A DNA stretch of 23,164 bases from Sphingobacterium sp. UBA1575 (GTDB lineage: Bacteria; Bacteroidota; Bacteroidia; Sphingobacteriales; Sphingobacteriaceae): the NCBI GenBank assembly GCA_002322865.1, contig DCOH01000013.1, positions 19,753-42,916 on the forward strand, given 5' to 3'. Below the pieces are notes generated by a model. That model made no database searches. It had not been told where the DNA came from and saw only the letters and a list, made by a program, of their open reading frames with translations. Made by a program: the position numbers and the translations under genes. The first letter of the stretch is position 1; every line of letters begins with the position of its first letter. Positions 8,700 through 16,507 of the stretch are shown in pieces.

Positions 8700-9044
8700 A
8701 TGATTATGTATCAAGAAGAAATTGCCATTCATGCGGATGTAGAATTGTTGGAGAAATTATTGGTTCAACACCAATATATTCAAGCATGGGAGCAGGGTTT
8801 TGAGATCTTTAAGGAGCTGCAGGTGGATGCCGAGAAAAAATGCATCGTACATTGGGATATAGAAAATAATGTGGATTATATCTATACGTTAAGGGAGAAT
8901 ATAATTGGGGTAAAATTGACCTTGGCAGTAGACCTGGACCCTTCTGATCAAAATATCCTTGTCAACTTGAAAAATTCCAGAACTTATATCTCCAATATCA
9001 TTCCCAAAATCAAACGATTGGCGGAAGAATTGTATTTCAATTAA
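8700..9044 (+). CDS. small protein of unknown function, possibly SRPBCC-like
   Basis: This 114-residue soluble protein has no signal peptide. I do not recognise a family with confidence. The opening 'EEIAIHADVELLEKLLVQHQYIQAWEQGF' recalls the start of SRPBCC/START-like ligand-binding proteins (a beta strand, two helices, then 'W..gf'). The alternating strands in the middle and a final long helix (NIIPKIKRLAEELY) would also fit, but the protein is shorter than typical members. A second Met at codon 3 is an alternative start. It ends 40 bp before the ATG of the flavodoxin-like/UbiA gene on the same strand and is probably co-transcribed with it. Confidence 0.6.
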   Translation: MIMYQEEIAIHADVELLEKLLVQHQYIQAWEQGFEIFKELQVDAEKKCIVHWDIENNVDYIYTLRENIIGVKLTLAVDLDPSDQNILVNLKNSRTYISNIIPKIKRLAEELYFN

Positions 9045-9084
9045 ACAGTTGCTGGGCTTTCTTGTTCTTTCTAAAAGAGCAGGT

Positions 9085-10614
9085 ATGAAGGAAGCAAACA
9101 TCAAGGTTTTGGTTATTTTGGGGCATCCCCGTAAAGACAGCTATAATGCGGCCTTGGCCGAATCCTATGTGGCCGGGGCAAGGGCAGCTGGAGCACATGT
9201 AGAATACTTGCATGTCGCGGACCTTCATTTTGATCTGCATGTTCAGATTCATTCGCCGCAGGATCAATTTGAAGAGAAGGACCTCAAAGAAGCTAAGCGG
9301 TTGATCAAATGGGCGGACCACTTGGTTTTTGTCTATCCAACCTGGTGGGGGAATATGCCTGCCCTATTAAAAGGCTTTATCGATCGGGTATGCGTTCCTG
9401 GATTTGCCTTTTACGAGATTCAACCTGATGCTTTTAAAAAATTGCTCAGCCCGAAAACCGCGCAATTGATCATTACCATGGATACGCCTGTATTGATAGA
9501 CCGTTTGATCAATGGCGCACCTTCAAGAAGATCCTTGGCAAATGCTACCTTAAAATTCTGTGGGGTGAGTCCTGTTAGAAGCATGTTGATCAGTCCGGTA
9601 AAGCATTCATCTGATGAAAAGAAAGAGGAATGGCTGACCAAGGCCTATCATAAAGGAAAATCACTTGAAAATGGTGTACTTACTCCTTGGGAAAAGTTGA
9701 TGGACCAGGCCATGCCTTGGATCAAGGCGATCAGATTGCAATTCTATCCCATGACCTTCTTTGCCTATGCTATCGGTGCCTTTTTGTATGCAGCACTAGT
9801 TGGAACTTTTAATCCTTGGATTTTCGTATTGGGATACTTTGTCCTATTTGTGATTGAGGTGATTACGGTTTTCAGTAACGATTATTTAGATCGGGAAACC
9901 GATCGGTTGAATAAGCATTTCAGTACTTTTTCTGGAGGATCGAGGGTATTGGTCGATGGTGTGTTGAGTGAAAAAGCTTATACAAATTCCTTGAAATATC
10001 TGTTGGTAGTTTTGGCGGTTCTCTGTGTGTTCATGGGCATATTCGCCATTGCCTCCGTTTTGCATGTTTTGTTGGTTACTGTCCTATTATTTTTGATTGC
10101 TGTATCTTATACGGCCGCGCCTTTACGTTTTTCCTACAATGGTTGGGGTGAGATTGTGGTGGGTTTTACCCATAGTTTTGCTGTTATTATCTGTGGTTTT
10201 GTTTATCAGGGTGGAGGGTTGAATAATGTTTATTCTTGGGTGGTTGGTATTCCCTTGTTCTTTTCCATCGTTCCGGCGATTATCATGGCGGGAATACCTG
10301 ATCATGATGCCGACCGAGCCGCCGGAAAAGGGACCTTGGTGGTTAGGCTTGGTAAGGTGAGGGCGACTTATTTGGCGGGCCTTTCCGTTTTGTTGTCCAT
10401 GAGTTCTGTACTCCTTTTGAAAAAGGATGTGCTGATGGATAGGGTTTATTCGGATATTATTTATGTAGCCTTTTTACACGGCGGTTGGTTGTTATATTTA
10501 CTTTACCAATACATCAATAAAGCCGATAAACCTGCTCGGATTGATGGAATAATGGGCATTGCGCTTATGTATATCCTTTGGTATACCTTAGTACCTTTTT
10601 TTAATCTGTTGTAA
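9085..10614 (+). CDS. flavodoxin-fold NAD(P)H oxidoreductase fused to UbiA prenyltransferase
   Basis: One 509-residue polypeptide carries two enzymes. Residues about 5-185 are a flavodoxin-like quinone reductase domain: 'KVLVILGHPRKDSYNAALAESY' for the phosphate loop and 'LVFVYPTWWGNMPALLKGFIDRV' for the flavin-binding WWG segment. Residues about 225-509 are a multi-pass UbiA domain with both Asp-rich motifs, N265-D266-x-x-D269-x-x-x-D273 and P405-D406-x-D408-x-D410. These bind prenyl diphosphate through Mg2+. The domains suggest a membrane enzyme that prenylates a quinone-like aromatic and reduces it, or reduces the substrate first; the substrate is unknown. The frame is open to a TTG at 9049, but I chose the ATG at 9085 because the flavodoxin domain starts right after it. 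The small gene at 8700 lies just upstream. Confidence 0.85.
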   Translation: MKEANIKVLVILGHPRKDSYNAALAESYVAGARAAGAHVEYLHVADLHFDLHVQIHSPQDQFEEKDLKEAKRLIKWADHLVFVYPTWWGNMPALLKGFIDRVCVPGFAFYEIQPDAFKKLLSPKTAQLIITMDTPVLIDRLINGAPSRRSLANATLKFCGVSPVRSMLISPVKHSSDEKKEEWLTKAYHKGKSLENGVLTPWEKLMDQAMPWIKAIRLQFYPMTFFAYAIGAFLYAALVGTFNPWIFVLGYFVLFVIEVITVFSNDYLDRETDRLNKHFSTFSGGSRVLVDGVLSEKAYTNSLKYLLVVLAVLCVFMGIFAIASVLHVLLVTVLLFLIAVSYTAAPLRFSYNGWGEIVVGFTHSFAVIICGFVYQGGGLNNVYSWVVGIPLFFSIVPAIIMAGIPDHDADRAAGKGTLVVRLGKVRATYLAGLSVLLSMSSVLLLKKDVLMDRVYSDIIYVAFLHGGWLLYLLYQYINKADKPARIDGIMGIALMYILWYTLVPFFNLL

Positions 10615-10652
10615 AGTTTCATTTTTTGAAATAATATTAAGATATTTTCTAA

Positions 10653-11522
10653 ATGAACCGATATTTTTTAATTTTCCTTCTTTGTATTTCAGTAGTTGGC
10701 TTTGCAAAAGGTCAAGATACTATTCCATTTAAACTTAATGATCATTACAATATTTTGGTTAAGGCTTTGATCAATGAAATGGACTCTGCTGATCTCATGT
10801 TCCAGATATCTATGCAGGAGGCATCATTGTCACCAAATCGGGAGAGGAAAATGAGTTCGGTGAAATTTGATACGACGGAGTTTCCTGAAGGCTTGAGCAA
10901 GGTAAATCGCATTCAGGTGGCTGGAGTTACGGTAGATAGTATCTGGATCTGGGATAATGAACTTACAGGCTATGGTGCTGAGGGTAAAATTGGGCTAAAA
11001 ATGTTTCAGAATAAGGTGTTTAAGATGGATTTTGATGCTTCTCAATTTGTGCTTTATGATGCATTGCCGGATACTGGTTGGTACAGCAAATTACCGCTTA
11101 AACTAAATAGAGGTCAGTTGTTTGTAGAAGCATCAATTAGGAGCGGAGAGAAAGAGCAAAAGGACGAATATTTACTTCAATCTGGATTTTCTGGGGCAGT
11201 ACTCTATAACCAGAACATTTCCCATGATCTACAATTAACTGGGCTTCCTATAATAGAAAAAAAGGTGATGAAGAATTCTTCGGGCAAGGAAGTGCATAAT
11301 ATGATCGCAGTTTTGTCAAGTTTTGAAATTAGTGATTTTCAATTTAATGAAGTTCCTGTAAATTTCTTTGTAGGTGATGGTTTTAAGCAACTCAGCAATT
11401 ATTTAGGCGCGGATATGATCCATAGGTTCAATTGGATTATAGATATAAAGGGCGGATATGCTTATATTCAGAAAAATAAGAATTTTGAGGAACCTTATTA
11501 CTTTGGGAAGAAGTCAGGCTAA
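10653..11522 (+). CDS. secreted retropepsin-fold protein lacking catalytic aspartates
   Basis: The 289-residue product has a signal peptide (FLIFLLCISVVGFAKG, then QD). The body follows the layout of Bacteroidota retropepsin-like aspartic proteases: 'IPFKLND' early, 'GKIGLKMFQNKVFKMDFDASQFVLYD' at about 111-136, 'EYLLQSGFSGAVLY' at 172-185, and 'LGADMIHRFNWIIDIKGGYAYIQ' near the C-terminus. The two places where D-T/S-G active-site triads are expected read 'LMFQISM' (Q51) and 'LLQSGFSG' (Q176), so both aspartates appear replaced by Gln. It would then be a non-catalytic relative, perhaps a binding protein. The family assignment is from pattern only. It starts 38 bp after the UbiA-fusion gene on the same strand. 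Confidence 0.6.
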   Translation: MNRYFLIFLLCISVVGFAKGQDTIPFKLNDHYNILVKALINEMDSADLMFQISMQEASLSPNRERKMSSVKFDTTEFPEGLSKVNRIQVAGVTVDSIWIWDNELTGYGAEGKIGLKMFQNKVFKMDFDASQFVLYDALPDTGWYSKLPLKLNRGQLFVEASIRSGEKEQKDEYLLQSGFSGAVLYNQNISHDLQLTGLPIIEKKVMKNSSGKEVHNMIAVLSSFEISDFQFNEVPVNFFVGDGFKQLSNYLGADMIHRFNWIIDIKGGYAYIQKNKNFEEPYYFGKKSG

Positions 11523-11821
11523 TTACACTGTCGCAGTCTAAATTATATTTTTTTTAGGCAAGATATCCTTACCTTTTTTTATGGGATCTATAGTCCTACT
11601 ATAGATTATTAACCCAATTTTGATATATAAAATCTATTTATGGATCTTTTTTTTTTTAGTAATTTCAAGAATTCATGGTTCTATAATTCGTTGAAGTTTA
11701 TTGGTTGATTATGCCATTCGTAATCGGGTAAGGCAGATTGGAGGTAAGGAAGTTGAGTATGATATATCTTTTAATTCCTAATAATATTTCTGAAATTAGT
11801 TTAATAGAAAACTAAACTCAA
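11523..11821 (+). other. 299-bp AT-rich intergenic region
   Basis: There is no complete gene here. It contains an 8-bp inverted repeat (ATCTATAG-TCCTA-CTATAGAT at 11586-11606) that could be a weak terminator or operator, and long T runs at 11550-11558 and 11647-11657. At 11695-11781 a 28-codon frame lacks a start but reads like the C-terminus of a protein (DYAIRNRVRQIGGKEVEYD). It may be a gene relic. Just before the next gene, AGTTTA and TAAACT form a short hairpin in its leader. Confidence 0.5.
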
Positions 11822-14809
11822 ATGAAGTTAAATTACCTCTTATCCCTCCTAGGTTGTATCATCATATTTCCCATTTTTGCACAAACAGCCTGGATATATC
11901 CACCCGAAAAAGAAAAATGGGATGCAGACAAACTGGGAAACCAAAGAGCAGTCGTTCAAGTTAACAGCTATGAAAAGGCCATAACGCTTACCATTCCTTG
12001 GAGAAATCCAACTATTACCGCCGATCAAAAAATCATCATCATAGATAGTGCAAGCAATAAGGAAATTATACCTTTAGCTTACGGACCGATATCTCCTGAA
12101 TCCGGAACGATTCAATTCAATCCTATATCGGGCAAGGGAATATATTACATCTACTTTTTGCCCTACCAAATTGGGGGGAGGAGTAAATATTATCCGGATG
12201 CTATTTATTTAAAAGAGAAAAACAGAAGTCATCAAAACCTGAAAGCCTCGACGGGAAAGGCAAAACTCATCCGTTTGGAGTCTGTAGACAAGTTCAATCA
12301 AAATGATGCGATGGCTCTCCTGGCCACGGATGCTGAAAAAAAGGCTTTTTTACGTAAGCATAATGCTAAACCTTATTTGGTATTTCCTGAAACCAAAGAT
12401 TACCAAATTAAAATGAAAACCTATTTGCCTTATCGCTGGACCTCGGGTGCCATTGAAGGGCAGGAACTCAAGGCAACCGTGGACAAGGGTGAGTTATTCC
12501 CTTTTCAGATCGGGTTATTTGCAAGCAAGCAGGATCTAAAAAATGTAAAAGTTAGTTTCAGAAGTTCTGGGGATTCAAAAAATGGATTCAGCAAGGATGC
12601 ATTCACCTGTTTCAATACAAATGGCATTGGTTATGATGGAAAACCTATAAAATTTGTGCTAAATGTTCCGCAAAATCAGGTTCAGGCGGTTTGGTGTGGG
12701 CTTGAAATTCCTGAAAACATAACTAATACGGAGATCAAAGGGATATTGACCATTCAGCCTGAAAATGCTGCTGCTCGAGAAGTTCCAATTCGCTTAAAAG
12801 TCAATAACAAAATTGCCATAAATAAAGGTTTCGACGAGCCTTGGAAATTAACTCGTCTTTCCTGGTTAAATTCTACATTGGCACAGGAAAATAGTGTAAT
12901 TGCTCCCTACCTACCTTTAAAACTTACAGGAACGAGAACGATCGATATTTTGGGGCGGCAGATTATGCTTCAAGAAAACGGTCTTCCTCAGCAAATCAAG
13001 TCTTTTTTTAGCGAGGATATGTTAAGCATCGAAAAACAAGGAAACGACATTTTAGATGCGCCGATGAGTTTTCAGATTAAGGATCAAAGGGGAGGCAATA
13101 TTGTTTTGAAGACGAATGATTTTGTGTTCACTAAAAAAGAAGAGGGGCTGTATAGTTGGGAATCCAATAGTCAATCTGATGGTATTCAGCTTTTTGTGAA
13201 AGGCTTGCTAGAATTTGATGGGTTTATGGATATCAATAAGCAGGTGGTTGCCACGAAAGACATGCAGCTTTCTGATATACAACTGCAATTACCGATGAAG
13301 CCTAAATACGCCAAATATTTTATGGGATTGGGTGAAAAGGGAGGCAAAAGAAAGGAAGCGATCGACTGGAAATGGGATGTTAAAAACAAAAATCAAGATG
13401 GAGGTTGGATAGGTGCTGTTAATGGGGGTGTTCAGTTCTCCTTACGCGATGAGCATTATTCAAGACCCTTGAACACCAATTTTTACCTTCAAAAACCATT
13501 GGTATTGCCGCAGTCATGGGGAAATGATAATAAGGGCGGAATCCAGATCTCCGAAAAAAATGCAGCTGTATTGGTCAACAATTATAGTGGTCAACGCAAA
13601 TTAGCTAAAGGTGATACCTTGAATTTTAATCTGCATATGCTGATTACACCATTTCATCCAATTAACACGGATTGGCAATGGAACAATCGGTTTTTCCATG
13701 CTTACAAACCTATAGAAGAAGTTAAAAATAGCGGTGCAAATATTGTGAATCTTCACCATGGGAGTAGGGTAAACCCTTATATCAACTATCCTTTTGTGGC
13801 GACAAAAGAGATGAAGAGTTACATCGATTCTGCCCATCAGGCCGGATTAAAAGTGAAGATTTATAATACGGTAAGGGAGGTATCCAATAGGCTGTATGAA
13901 CTTTATCCTTTGCGAAGTTTGGGGCATGAAGTGTTTTCTACAGGTAAGGGGCAAGGTTATTCCTGGCTTCAGGAACATATCCATGATGATTATATTGCCG
14001 CTTGGTTTGTTCCTGAATTTAAGGATGCGGCGATCATTAATAGTGGGATGAACAGATGGCATAATTACTATGTAGAGGGGATGAATTGGTTGGTTGATCA
14101 TGTTGGGATTGATGGTATTTATTTGGATGATGTGGCATTTGATAGGATCACCATGAAAAGGATCAAGCGGGTAATGACTAAAAACAATCATCCAGGTATT
14201 ATTGACTTGCATTCGGCCAATCAATTCAATAAATCGGATGGGTTCAATAACAGTGCGAACCTGTACCTGGAACATTTCCCTTACCTGAATAGGCTTTGGT
14301 TTGGCGAATATTTCGATTATGAAAATAATAGTCCTGATTTCTTGTTGACTGAGGTCAGCGGAATTCCTTTTGGATTGATGGGGGAGATGCTGCAGGATGG
14401 TGGAAATCCTTGGCGGGGTATGATTTATGGCATGACCAATAGATACCCTTGGGAGGGAGCTAAGGACACCCGTGATATCTGGCGGGTTTGGGATGAGTTT
14501 GGCATAAAAACCAGTAAAATGATAGGTTATTGGGTGGAAAATTCACCTGTACAAACGGATAATCCATCGGTATTAGCCACCTCTTATGTCAATCAAGGTA
14601 AGACGATGATTGCTTTGGCAAGTTGGAATGAAACAGATACGAAGGTTAATTTAAAAATCGATTGGAAGAAATTGGGATTGGATCCTAAGAAGGTCAAAAT
14701 GATTGCACCAAAAATTAATAATGTGCAAGAGAAGTTTTCTTTTAAAATTAATGAGCCAATAATGATTGAAAAAGGAAAGGGTTGGATTTTGTTGTTGAGT
14801 AAAGAATAG
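11822..14809 (+). CDS. large secreted glycoside-hydrolase-like protein
   Basis: This 995-residue protein has a signal peptide (MKLNYLLSLLGCIIIFPIFA, then Q). Residues about 25-600 are beta-rich and look like stacked beta-sandwich domains. From about residue 615 ('TDWQWNNRFFHAY') to about 900 it looks like a TIM-barrel glycosidase: 'GANIVNLHHGSRVNPYINYP', 'MKSYIDSAHQAGLKVKIYNT', 'HVGIDGIYLDDVAFDR' with D769/D770, and 'FLLTEVSGIPFGLMGEM' with E844. These acidic residues at predicted strand ends are the best catalytic candidates. A final beta domain (LATSYVNQGKTMIALASWN..) is typical of glycosidase C-termini. It resembles secreted Bacteroidota proteins annotated only as glycoside-hydrolase-domain or DUF proteins. 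I cannot name the GH family or substrate. A decayed copy of its last 36 codons lies about 700 bp downstream. Confidence 0.7.
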   Translation: MKLNYLLSLLGCIIIFPIFAQTAWIYPPEKEKWDADKLGNQRAVVQVNSYEKAITLTIPWRNPTITADQKIIIIDSASNKEIIPLAYGPISPESGTIQFNPISGKGIYYIYFLPYQIGGRSKYYPDAIYLKEKNRSHQNLKASTGKAKLIRLESVDKFNQNDAMALLATDAEKKAFLRKHNAKPYLVFPETKDYQIKMKTYLPYRWTSGAIEGQELKATVDKGELFPFQIGLFASKQDLKNVKVSFRSSGDSKNGFSKDAFTCFNTNGIGYDGKPIKFVLNVPQNQVQAVWCGLEIPENITNTEIKGILTIQPENAAAREVPIRLKVNNKIAINKGFDEPWKLTRLSWLNSTLAQENSVIAPYLPLKLTGTRTIDILGRQIMLQENGLPQQIKSFFSEDMLSIEKQGNDILDAPMSFQIKDQRGGNIVLKTNDFVFTKKEEGLYSWESNSQSDGIQLFVKGLLEFDGFMDINKQVVATKDMQLSDIQLQLPMKPKYAKYFMGLGEKGGKRKEAIDWKWDVKNKNQDGGWIGAVNGGVQFSLRDEHYSRPLNTNFYLQKPLVLPQSWGNDNKGGIQISEKNAAVLVNNYSGQRKLAKGDTLNFNLHMLITPFHPINTDWQWNNRFFHAYKPIEEVKNSGANIVNLHHGSRVNPYINYPFVATKEMKSYIDSAHQAGLKVKIYNTVREVSNRLYELYPLRSLGHEVFSTGKGQGYSWLQEHIHDDYIAAWFVPEFKDAAIINSGMNRWHNYYVEGMNWLVDHVGIDGIYLDDVAFDRITMKRIKRVMTKNNHPGIIDLHSANQFNKSDGFNNSANLYLEHFPYLNRLWFGEYFDYENNSPDFLLTEVSGIPFGLMGEMLQDGGNPWRGMIYGMTNRYPWEGAKDTRDIWRVWDEFGIKTSKMIGYWVENSPVQTDNPSVLATSYVNQGKTMIALASWNETDTKVNLKIDWKKLGLDPKKVKMIAPKINNVQEKFSFKINEPIMIEKGKGWILLLSKE

Positions 14810-15250
14810 TGATTTAGAATTTAAACAAGCACTTCTTTAACACGTTTTGATTAATTAGGCGTATTTTTTTAAATCATATGATGATCGTTCTGACGCATGA
14901 ATAATATTCCAATTCACATAGAATATTAAGTGGTGTTAAAAATAATGATTAATGCCCATATATTGGAGTAAATATCAAAAACACTCCATTATTGAAGAAG
15001 TTATATAATCGTTGCCAGAAGCCTAGATTTTATTGCAGTAATAGATTTCAAATAAATGCACAAAAAAAGATAATTGATATTTGGCACATTTATAAGTGAA
15101 CTAAATGTGATAGCACTTCTAATGAATGGCTTAAATTAATAATTTCAAAACCTGTGGATTAAGCAAGTAGCCTTGACGAAAATTATCCATTTTCTAGGGG
15201 TGGGTTTTAGGCTATGCCTTCAAAATATGTTTGAATATGGGTAAGAATCG

Positions 15251-15303
15251 TGGTTTAAGTAGGGTTAAAGCAGGGTTGAAGTATGGGATAAGTATGTAAA
15301 GCA
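15251..15303 (+). repeat. imperfect 11-bp tandem repeat array
   Basis: Four consecutive 11-bp units start at 15251, 15262, 15273 and 15284 (roughly GGGTTRAAGYA), followed by a shortened fifth unit. The two central units differ at only two positions. The array runs directly into the hairpin at 15290-15319. Confidence 0.65.
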
Positions 15304-15319
15304 TACATTTTACATACTT
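15290..15319 (+). repeat. 11-bp inverted repeat hairpin
   Basis: AAGTATGTAAA (15290-15300) and TTTACATACTT (15309-15319) are perfectly complementary around an 8-nt loop. There is no run of T after it on either strand, so it is not a typical intrinsic terminator. Confidence 0.65.
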
Positions 15320-15430
15320 TTAGTATACTTTCAGTATGGTTTTACTTCGAAGGTAACTAGAAGAAATTAAGCTTTGATAGCGGTATTTTTCAACATCTTT
15401 AAACAAAGAAAATAATTAGTTTTCAATTTC

Positions 15431-15537
15431 ATTGCATTATAAATTTATTATGGTTAGGATTTTTTTTCTAAAATTAATGAGCCAATTATGATTTAAAAAA
15501 TAAAAGGTTGGATTTTGGTTTTAAGAAAAGAAGAGCA
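15431..15537 (+). pseudogene. decayed duplicate of the 3' end of the glycosidase-like gene
   Basis: This stretch aligns with 14702-14809, the last 36 codons of the gene at 11822-14809. The part from 15470 is nearly ungapped and about 80% identical; the upstream part is about two-thirds identical, with one 3-base gap. Read in the parental frame it gives KINEPIMI-stop-KIKGWILVL, against KINEPIMIEKGKGWILLL in the parent, with further stops upstream. The retained frame but multiple stops point to an old duplication that has lost function. Confidence 0.7.
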
Positions 15538-15596
15538 GTTCAACTGGAATAATTATTGATTATAGTTTTCAATAACTATTACACAAAACTATTAAT

Positions 15597-16085
15597 ATGA
15601 AGAAATCATTATTAGGAGCCTCGATTTTATTTATGGGGTTTGCTGCTCAAGCACAAAGTACTGGACAATTTAAGGCCGGTGTTAATGTTGGATTACCAGT
15701 TGGTGATGTTAAAGAAATGACTACTTTTTCTCTGGGTGCTGATTTAGCTTATTTATGGAATGTAGGGACAAATTTCCAAGTAGGTCCTACTGTAGGATTT
15801 CAGAATTTTTTCGGAAAGGAAGATCCTAATTATCATGATAAAACATCTTTAAGTTATGTTCCTGTTGCTGCTTCTGGACAGTTTTCAATCGCTCCGGAAT
15901 TCTTTATTGGAGCAGATTTAGGATATGCATTTACAACAAGTGGGGCAGAAGATGCTGGAGGATTTTATTATTTGCCGAAAATTGGATATCAAAAGCCAAA
16001 TTGGGAAGTGTATACTGGATATAGAGGGGTGTCAAGTGATGTGAAATTTTCAGCAATAAATCTTGGGATTAATTTTAAATTTTAA
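15597..16085 (+). CDS. outer-membrane beta-barrel protein
   Basis: The 162-residue product has a signal peptide (MKKSLLGASILFMGFAAQA, then QS). It continues as alternating amphipathic strands such as GQFKAGVNVGLPVGD, FSLGADLAYLWNVG, QVGPTVGFQNFFG and EFFIGADLGYAFTTSG, which suggest an eight-stranded barrel. It ends 'INLGINFKF', with the C-terminal Phe typical of BAM-inserted proteins. It belongs to the broad group of small porin-like/OmpW-like barrels of Bacteroidota, and no specific substrate can be assigned. It stands alone between the gene-poor region and the integrated element, with a convincing terminator downstream. Confidence 0.8.
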   Translation: MKKSLLGASILFMGFAAQAQSTGQFKAGVNVGLPVGDVKEMTTFSLGADLAYLWNVGTNFQVGPTVGFQNFFGKEDPNYHDKTSLSYVPVAASGQFSIAPEFFIGADLGYAFTTSGAEDAGGFYYLPKIGYQKPNWEVYTGYRGVSSDVKFSAINLGINFKF

Positions 16086-16119
16086 AAGAGTATTAAAAGA
16101 ATTTTTTAAGATATTAAGC

Positions 16120-16160
16120 AAAAAGGAGAAGGTGTTTAAAAAGATGCATTCTCTTTTTTT
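16120..16160 (+). terminator. terminator of the beta-barrel gene
   Basis: AAAAAGGAGAA (16120-16130) pairs with TTCTCTTTTTT (16149-16159) over 11 bp including one G-U, ending in a T run. It starts 34 bp after the stop codon and fits a rho-independent terminator on the plus strand. Confidence 0.65.
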
Positions 16161-16275
16161 GTGTTCATAGAGGGATAAAACTCTAACCTTTTAGGTGGAT
16201 TCAAAGTAATTAAAGGTTTTTGGGAATGAAATACAAAATTTAGGCATGGCGCCATGGGTCTAACTACTAAATACT

Positions 16276-16302
16276 AAAAAAGCAACTCTTTTAGAGTTGC
16301 TT
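16276..16302 (-). terminator. minus-strand terminator flanking the left repeat
   Basis: AAGCAACTCT (16280-16289) and AGAGTTGCTT (16293-16302) form a perfect 10-bp stem with a 3-nt loop. On the minus strand it is followed by a T run (16279-16276). It lies seven bases from the left 13-bp repeat, where the terminator of the uninterrupted tRNA gene would be expected. It is probably the original chromosomal tRNA terminator. Confidence 0.75.
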
Positions 16303-16308
16303 ATTTCT

Positions 16309-16321
16309 GTGATCCCGCTGG
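16309..16321 (+). repeat. left 13-bp attachment repeat
   Basis: GTGATCCCGCTGG matches the right copy at 23144-23156 perfectly. It corresponds on the minus strand to the end of a tRNA T-stem, the 3' acceptor strand and the discriminator base. Beyond it, ACTCGAA recurs with a different spacer, so the rest of the tRNA is not present here. Confidence 0.75.
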
Positions 16322-16467
16322 TACAAAACTCGAACTCTTTACTGGAAGATTTAAGACGGTTGAATCAACTGAAAGATAGTCCATATCAATCTGATATATT
16401 CGTGGAAAAGGTTAATCTTATTAAACAACCTTTAAGTTCTATGAAAGAAGGAAAACTGAAAAAATGA
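16309..16467 (+). other. possible short ORF or gene fragment spanning the left junction
   Basis: From a GTG inside the left repeat, 52 codons run to a TGA at 16465. The protein (NSLLEDLRRLNQLKDS, DIFVEKVNLIKQPL) has a normal helix-like composition, so it may be the C-terminal relic of a gene. I do not recognise it and see no ATG or clear promoter. Confidence 0.25.
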
Positions 16468-16507
16468 GCCGATATAAATTGTAGTCTAATTCCGTTCTTA
16501 TTAACCT

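Larger units (their letters stand above)
14810..15596 (+). other. 787-bp gene-poor region
   Basis: No intact gene is seen on either strand. It contains an array of about four 11-bp tandem repeats, an 11-bp hairpin and a decayed duplicate of the preceding gene's 3' end, each listed separately. The rest is AT-rich sequence with many stops in all frames and probably includes the promoter of the outer-membrane gene. The stretch may be the remains of a deleted paralogue of the glycosidase-like gene. Confidence 0.6.

Noticed and set aside
9049..9084. TTG start adding twelve residues to the flavodoxin/UbiA protein
   Set aside because: An ATG at 9085 lies directly before the conserved flavodoxin domain, and the extra residues look like translated intergenic sequence.
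11801..11821. Short AGTTTA/TAAACT hairpin in the leader of the glycosidase-like gene as a riboswitch
   Set aside because: It has six base pairs only and no further conserved structure.
13847..14275. Long antisense frame opposite the glycosidase-like gene
   Set aside because: It lies wholly within a conserved-looking coding region on the other strand and its translation has no recognisable domain, so it is a shadow frame.
15251..15303. CRISPR array
   Set aside because: The units are 11 bp with no spacers, and there are no cas genes in the window.
16245..16256. Perfect 12-bp palindrome CATGGCGCCATG
   Set aside because: It lies between the terminator and the element with no gene next to it that it could control. 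Short palindromes of this size can occur by chance.
16309..16360. A complete tRNA gene at the left repeat
   Set aside because: Only the 13-bp acceptor/T-stem part and a displaced ACTCGAA are present. There is no T-stem partner, anticodon arm or D arm to the right of it.
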